A DNA stretch of 64,000 nt from CAG-791 sp963658695 (GTDB lineage Bacteria; Bacillota; Clostridia; Lachnospirales; Lachnospiraceae), in contig CAVKRN010000006.1 of assembly GCA_963658695.1 (NCBI GenBank), positions 1-64,000 on the forward strand, given 5' to 3'. Positions 60,136 to 64,000 of this stretch are shown here, piece by piece. A program made the translations under genes and the position numbers. The number at the start of each line of letters is the position of its first letter. The first letter of the stretch is position 1. The notes below the pieces were generated by a model, which saw only the letters and a program-made list of their open reading frames with translations, was not told the DNA's origin and did no database searches.

Positions 60136-60435
60136 ATGGCAGTTTCAGTGAAAAGATACAGCGAAGAGGATTTGAGCAACACGCAGTATTTTAAAGTAAA
60201 GCCAGATCAGGAGAGCGGAACCCGCAAGGTCTTGTCCATTGTCTACGAGGCACTGACCAAGAAGGGCTATGATCCTGTTAATCAGATCGTCGGATATATT
60301 ATGTCCGGAGATCCCACATATATCACCAACTATATGGGCGCGAGAAGCCTGATTATGAAGGTGGAGCGTGATGAGCTGGTAGAAGAGATTCTGGAGGCAT
60401 ACATCGAGAACAATCGCTGGAATCAGGAAGTGTAG
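60136..60435 (+). CDS. IreB family regulatory phosphoprotein (UPF0297)
   Basis: A small cytoplasmic protein; in Enterococcus, IreB is phosphorylated on Thr by the PASTA kinase IreK and limits cephalosporin resistance. The 99 residues include DLSNTQYFKV near the N-terminus, YEALTKKGYDPVNQIVGYIMSG-type sequence and the end SLIMKVERDELVEEILEAYI. The ATG at 60136 follows GGAAAGGATAAAA; the frame is open 12 codons further. The yrzL-ruvX pairing is widely conserved in Firmicutes. Confidence 0.92.
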   Translation: MAVSVKRYSEEDLSNTQYFKVKPDQESGTRKVLSIVYEALTKKGYDPVNQIVGYIMSGDPTYITNYMGARSLIMKVERDELVEEILEAYIENNRWNQEV

Positions 60436-60446
60436 GGCAGCCTGAT

Positions 60447-60905
60447 ATGAGAGTGATGGGGCTTGATTATGGCTCTAAAACAGTAGGAGTTGCACTGTCT
60501 GACGAATTGCTGATGACGGCACAGCCCAAGGAGACAATCTGGAGAGATCGGGAAGGCAAGATCCGCAAGACATTGGCGCGGATCGAAGAACTGATTGTCG
60601 AGAACGATGTTCGACTGATTGTCCTTGGCTTGCCGCTGAACATGAATGACAGCGTGGGAGAGCGTGCCGAGGCGGCACTTGCGTTCAAAGACCGCCTGGA
60701 ACGTCGTACCTCGCTGCCGGTTGTCATGTCAGATGAGAGACTGACTACGGTGGAAGCGGATGAAATTCTGTCTAAAATGCAGATCCCGCCACAGCATCGC
60801 AAGCAGTATCTCGATCAAGTCGCGGCCAGTGTGATTCTTCAGGAGTATATGGAGAACCATAGGAAAGAACTGGTACAAATTGGCGGAAAAGAAAAAACAG
60901 AATAG
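60447..60905 (+). CDS. ruvX: Holliday junction resolvase-like RuvX/YqgF
   Basis: An RNase H-fold nuclease linked to Holliday-junction processing and pre-16S rRNA 5'-end maturation. The 152 residues show the acidic motif MGLDYGSKTVGVALSD, GLPLNMNDSVGERAE, DERLTTVEA and the final DQVAASVILQEYM. It starts 11 bases after IreB and its end overlaps the RNase J start by 26 bases. Confidence 0.94.
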   Translation: MRVMGLDYGSKTVGVALSDELLMTAQPKETIWRDREGKIRKTLARIEELIVENDVRLIVLGLPLNMNDSVGERAEAALAFKDRLERRTSLPVVMSDERLTTVEADEILSKMQIPPQHRKQYLDQVAASVILQEYMENHRKELVQIGGKEKTE

Positions 60906-62577
60906 GAAGAAGAAAGCAAAGCTGACCGGACCGAGACTGAAGATTATTCCTTTGGGAGGTCTGGAGCAGATTGGAATGAACATTACTGCCTTCGAGTACG
61001 AAGACAGTATTATTGTTGTGGATTGCGGCCTGGCCTTTCCGGAAAATGACATGCTGGGAATTGACAGTGTGATTCCTGATGTCACATATCTGGAGGAGAA
61101 TATTGATAAGGTAAAGGGCTTTGTGATTACACACGGACACGAGGACCATATCGGCGCACTCCCCTACGTGCTGCGCCGGGTGAACGTGCCTGTATACGGA
61201 ACAAGACTGACCATTGCGCTGATTGAGAACAAGCTCATGGAGCACAAGATGATGGATACCACTCAGCGTGTTGTGGTCTCCTTCGGACAGACTGTCAATC
61301 TGGGACGGTTTCGTGTGGAATTTATCAAAACCAACCACAGCATTGTCGATGCTGCTGCACTGGCGATTTATTCGCCCGCAGGCGTCGTGGTGCATACCGG
61401 TGATTTTAAGGTGGATTATACGCCGGTTTATGGAGATGCCATTGATCTGCAGCGGTTTGCAGAGCTTGGCAAGAATGGCGTCCTGGCATTGATGAGTGAC
61501 TCCACCAATGCAGAGCGTCCGGGATACACGCAGTCGGAAAAGACGGTTGGTGTAACGATAGACCGGATCTTTGCGGAACATCGGGGGACACGGATCATTA
61601 TTGCAACCTTTGCATCGAATGTGGACCGTGTGCAGCAGATCATCAATTCCTCCTACAAGTACGGCCGAAAGGTCGCTGTGGAGGGACGCAGCATGGTGAA
61701 TATCATCGGAGCGGCCAGCGAGCTCGGATGCCTTGATATACCGAAGAATACGCTGATCGAGGAGGAAGAACTAAAGAACTATCCTCCGGAGAAAACAACG
61801 ATCATTACCACCGGGTCTCAGGGTGAGAGCATGGCTGCGCTTACCCGAATGGCGGAGGACCAGCACCGGAAGGTGAAGGTTGGACCGGGAGATACGATTA
61901 TTTTCTCCTCTCATCCGATCCCGGGCAATGAGAAGTCGGTGACCAATGTCATCAATAAGCTGCTCATGAAGGGTGCGGACGTTATTTTTCAGGATGTACA
62001 CGTATCCGGACATCCGTGTCAGGAAGAGCTGAAGCTGATTTATTCGCTGGTGCAACCGCAGTATGCGATTCCGGTGCACGGAGAATACCGTCATCTGATG
62101 GCACAGTCGAAGATTGCTGCGTCGCTTGGCATCCCGAAGGACAATATTTTTATCCTGCATTCCGGCAATGTGCTGGAGCTGAATGCAGGCGCGGCAGAGG
62201 TGACCGGAACGGTTCCGATCGGCGCAATTTTAGTCGATGGACTTGGCGTCGGTGACGTAGGAAATACCGTTCTTCGCGACCGTCAGCATCTTGCGGAGGA
62301 TGGCATTGTTATTGTAACCTTTGCTATTGAGCGGGGAATGGATTACCTTGCTGCAGGCCCGAGCATTGAGAGCCGCGGCTTCGTCTATATGAAGGAAGCG
62401 GAGACGCTGATGAAGGAGGCCGAGGTTGTGGTTCAGGAGGCGCTGGCAGAGTGCCTTGACAGGGGACAAACGGATCAGGCTAAGCTCAAAACGAGCGTGC
62501 GTTCTGCGCTGGGAGACTTTTTCTGGAAGAAGACGAAGCGCCGCCCGATGATCCTCCCGATTCTTATGGAAATCTAG
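60880..62577 (+). CDS. rnj: ribonuclease J
   Basis: A metallo-beta-lactamase/beta-CASP endo- and 5'-exoribonuclease of mRNA decay. The 565 residues show IIPLGGLEQIGMNITAFEYE, the zinc motif ITHGHEDHIGALPYVL, GDFKVDYTP, SDSTNAERPG, and the C-terminal FSSHPIPGNE and PVHGEYRHL. The start is read as TTG at 60880, inside ruvX, with AGGAAAG upstream; the first residues would be MAEKKKQNRKKK. A later start would lose only the basic leader. The overlap implies coupling with ruvX. Confidence 0.94.
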   Translation: MAEKKKQNRKKKAKLTGPRLKIIPLGGLEQIGMNITAFEYEDSIIVVDCGLAFPENDMLGIDSVIPDVTYLEENIDKVKGFVITHGHEDHIGALPYVLRRVNVPVYGTRLTIALIENKLMEHKMMDTTQRVVVSFGQTVNLGRFRVEFIKTNHSIVDAAALAIYSPAGVVVHTGDFKVDYTPVYGDAIDLQRFAELGKNGVLALMSDSTNAERPGYTQSEKTVGVTIDRIFAEHRGTRIIIATFASNVDRVQQIINSSYKYGRKVAVEGRSMVNIIGAASELGCLDIPKNTLIEEEELKNYPPEKTTIITTGSQGESMAALTRMAEDQHRKVKVGPGDTIIFSSHPIPGNEKSVTNVINKLLMKGADVIFQDVHVSGHPCQEELKLIYSLVQPQYAIPVHGEYRHLMAQSKIAASLGIPKDNIFILHSGNVLELNAGAAEVTGTVPIGAILVDGLGVGDVGNTVLRDRQHLAEDGIVIVTFAIERGMDYLAAGPSIESRGFVYMKEAETLMKEAEVVVQEALAECLDRGQTDQAKLKTSVRSALGDFFWKKTKRRPMILPILMEI

Positions 62578-62606
62578 AGGAAATGCTGATTTAATCAGTT
62601 TTTCCT
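62577..62606 (+). repeat. module E hairpin, copy 2
   Basis: GAGGAAATGCTGATTTAATC AGTTTTTCCT resembles the copy at 11067 in stem and loop. It overlaps the last base of the RNase J stop codon. Confidence 0.6.
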
Positions 62607-62626
62607 GAAACATTGACGAGAACGCC

Positions 62627-62700
62627 CCATTCGCAAGAGAAAAACTGCATAGCAGCGGTTTTGCGAAAAGGCTCTGACATAGCGGTGATGTACTAACGAA
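62627..62700 (+). repeat. module B core followed by a module C half-site
   Basis: ATTCGCAAGAGAAAAACTGC, ATAGCAGCGGTTTTGCG and GGCTCTGACATAG match module B. GATGTACTA at 62687 is half of the module C palindrome. Confidence 0.55.
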
Positions 62701-62710
62701 AGCGGAGACG

Positions 62711-63154
62711 ATGATGAGACAGGAGAAGAGCAACAGACATCCCGGGAACGGGTATTCACATGCTCCTGCAAGACGAGGCCAGCCGGGAACGCTGGACTGG
62801 ATCGGGGACGCGGTGAAGATAGTCCTGGTTATTTTGGTGATTATGTTCTGCGTCTCCATGTCTCATCGTGCCTATGAGATTGGTTACAACATCTTTTATG
62901 AGAAAGCAATGGATGATTCGGCCGATGCAAGGACCGTGGAGGTAACGGTAACGGCGGATATGTCAGTGAGTCAGATCGGAAAGCTCCTGAAGGAAGAGGG
63001 ACTGATTGCGGATGCGGAGGTGTTCCAGTATCAGGAACGATTTTCTTCCTATCACGGCAAAATAAAGCCGGGAACCTACCAGCTTTCTACCAGCATGACA
63101 CCGAGTGAAATGATCAAGGAAATGGCGGAAGACAGCGAAGATGAAACCAATTGA
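62711..63154 (+). CDS. short MltG/YceG-like membrane protein lacking the catalytic domain
   Basis: The 147 residues have a basic N-terminus, one membrane helix (about 37-58, IVLVILVIMFCVSM), and an extracellular segment resembling the N-terminal part of MltG: VEVTVTADMSVSQIGKLLKE, then KIKPGTYQLSTSMTPSEMI. Full MltG is about 340-380 residues and has a catalytic Glu in its C-terminal domain; that domain is missing. The neighbourhood is the one where Bacillus has yrrL (mltG). It could bind peptidoglycan or be a regulator. The ATG follows GCGGAGACG. The next gene overlaps by 14 bases. Confidence 0.82.
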   Translation: MMRQEKSNRHPGNGYSHAPARRGQPGTLDWIGDAVKIVLVILVIMFCVSMSHRAYEIGYNIFYEKAMDDSADARTVEVTVTADMSVSQIGKLLKEEGLIADAEVFQYQERFSSYHGKIKPGTYQLSTSMTPSEMIKEMAEDSEDETN

Positions 63155-63818
63155 TGCAGAAATGGAAGAGCGGATTCTGACCTTTGCAGAGTCGATGTTT
63201 ACCGGCAATACCGATTTTTTGAATCAAATAGAGAAGGAGGCACTGGGGGATGGAGTCCCGATTATTCGGACCCAGACCCAGAGCCTCCTTCGTTTTCTGT
63301 TGGAGCTAAAGCACCCATCAAGTATTCTGGAGGTGGGGACGGCTACCGGATTCTCCGCTTGTCTTCTGCGGACTTATGCGCCAAAAGAAGCAAGCATTAC
63401 GACGATAGAAAAGGACCCGGAGCGTGCCCGAAAGGCCAGAGAGAATTTTGCCGGACTGAAGAAGGCGGTGGAGGACGGACAGACGGCCAGAGGCATTACG
63501 TTACTGGAGGGAGATGCGGCCGATATTCTGCCGAAGTTGGAGGGCCCATACGATTTTATTTTTATGGATGCGGCGAAGGGGCAGTATATTCATTTCCTGC
63601 CGGACGTTCTTCGTCTGCTATCTAGGGGCGGAATTCTGGTGTCGGATAATATCCTAAAGGACGGTGAAGTGCTGGAGTCACGCTTTGCGGTAAAAAGAAG
63701 AGACCGCACCATCCATAAACGGATGCGGGAGTATCTGCTGGCGCTGGCGCACAATCCTGAGCTGCAGACACTCCTTTTGCAGGAGGGTGACGGTGCTGCC
63801 CTGTGCGTACGAAGGTGA
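63141..63818 (+). CDS. trmR: class I SAM O-methyltransferase, probable tRNA ho5U methyltransferase TrmR
   Basis: The 225 residues have ILEVGTATGFSACLLR (SAM loop), TTIEKDPERARKARENF, and FIFMDAAKGQYIHFLP, the O-methyltransferase family 3 pattern. In Bacillus the corresponding gene (yrrM, trmR) makes mo5U from ho5U in tRNA and lies before the U32 proteases needed for ho5U. A U32 gene follows here as well, which supports the specific name. The start overlaps the MltG-like gene. Confidence 0.85.
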   Translation: MKPIDAEMEERILTFAESMFTGNTDFLNQIEKEALGDGVPIIRTQTQSLLRFLLELKHPSSILEVGTATGFSACLLRTYAPKEASITTIEKDPERARKARENFAGLKKAVEDGQTARGITLLEGDAADILPKLEGPYDFIFMDAAKGQYIHFLPDVLRLLSRGGILVSDNILKDGEVLESRFAVKRRDRTIHKRMREYLLALAHNPELQTLLLQEGDGAALCVRR

Positions 63819-63844
63819 GTGCGAAACGGAGATAGAGAGGAATC

Positions 63845-64000
63845 ATGAGTACAGGAGAAGACAGAAGACGGGAGGGCAAGCCCGAGCTGCTATGCCCTGC
63901 TAAGGATCTGGAAGTATTAAAGACGGCGGTAGACTTTGGCGCAGATGCGGTATACATTGGCGGAGAGGCATACAGCCTGCGGGCAAAAGCAAGGAACTTT
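63845..64000 (+). CDS. U32 family peptidase, partial (runs off the window)
   Basis: Only the first 52 residues are visible. PELLCPAKDLEVLKTAVDFG and ADAVYIGGEAYSLRAKARNF are the typical N-terminus of U32 proteins, including TrhP, which forms tRNA 5-hydroxyuridine with prephenate. The ATG follows AGAGAGGAATC. The position directly after trmR supports a TrhP-like role. Confidence 0.88.
   Translation, partial: MSTGEDRRREGKPELLCPAKDLEVLKTAVDFGADAVYIGGEAYSLRAKARNF

Noticed and set aside
1..64000. tRNA or rRNA genes
   Set aside because: I looked through the intergenic gaps for cloverleaf features (GTTCRANNC, CCA end) and rRNA-like sequence and found none; a tRNAscan run would confirm.

Overview
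The window looks like a chromosomal segment of a Gram-positive anaerobe of the class Clostridia, most likely Lachnospiraceae-like. The evidence is gene content and order: uvrC-hprK-murB-rapZ-whiA-HPr-like, then hrcA-grpE-dnaK-dnaJ-prmA-rsmE under a CIRCE operator, then IreB-ruvX-RNase J-MltG-like-trmR-U32 protease, together with DUF1846, YitT and DUF6465-type proteins. This is inferred from families, not from a database search. No rRNA or tRNA gene, prophage, CRISPR array or transposase was seen.

Layout. 1-2.9 kb: amino-sugar catabolism (nagA, nanE, ROK kinase). 3.0-8.2 kb: a duplicated-domain lipoprotein, a glycosyltransferase, a LOG-family protein, and a minus-strand pair of a double P-II-like protein and a DUF1538 membrane protein. 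8.5-15.3 kb: a very large adenosine-deaminase-like protein with an extra C-terminal domain, a family 2 glycoside hydrolase with a possibly shifted 3' end, and a coiled-coil kinase-like protein. 15.5-22.8 kb: a complete oligopeptide-type ABC transporter, with coaX and a short-chain dehydrogenase behind it. 23-25.6 kb (minus strand): hypA, apt, exoA, mrp. 25.9-30.7 kb: a NYN/LOTUS protein, an AlaX editing protein, YitT and DUF1846. 30.8-39.7 kb: ftsH, uvrC and the hprK-murB-rapZ-whiA-HPr-like cluster. 39.8-42.8 kb: a three-gene ABC importer of the TrpX type. 43-46.9 kb: acetyltransferase, aminotransferase, uppP and a Lys/Ala-rich protein. 47-54 kb: the heat-shock operon with prmA and rsmE. 54-56.6 kb: cysteine desulfurase and thiI. 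56.8-60 kb: a second HPr-like gene, mtaB and an orphan solute-binding lipoprotein. 60-64 kb: the IreB-to-U32 cluster, running off the window end.

How the genes work together. HprK/P lies just upstream of an HPr-like protein that keeps the Ser-46 region but lacks His-15, which is the Crh arrangement. A second His-less HPr-like gene lies 17 kb away, so both look like regulatory proteins rather than PTS phosphocarriers. The cysteine desulfurase next to ThiI fits sulfur delivery to tRNA 4-thiouridine. MtaB, TrmR and the U32 protease add further tRNA modification.

The most unusual feature is a set of short, structured, modular repeats scattered between the genes. At least five module types (called A to E here) recur. 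Module A is an imperfect palindrome of about 75 bases ending in a TGCTGAACAGATA-like tail. Similar outer arms occur around a different core (module B). A perfect 16-base palindrome (module C) sits at gene 3' ends and in two cases overlaps the stop codon. Nested long palindromes occur at 25.7 kb, 33.2 kb and 46.0 kb. I know of no named family that matches, and this is my best candidate for an undescribed system. All alignments were done by eye.
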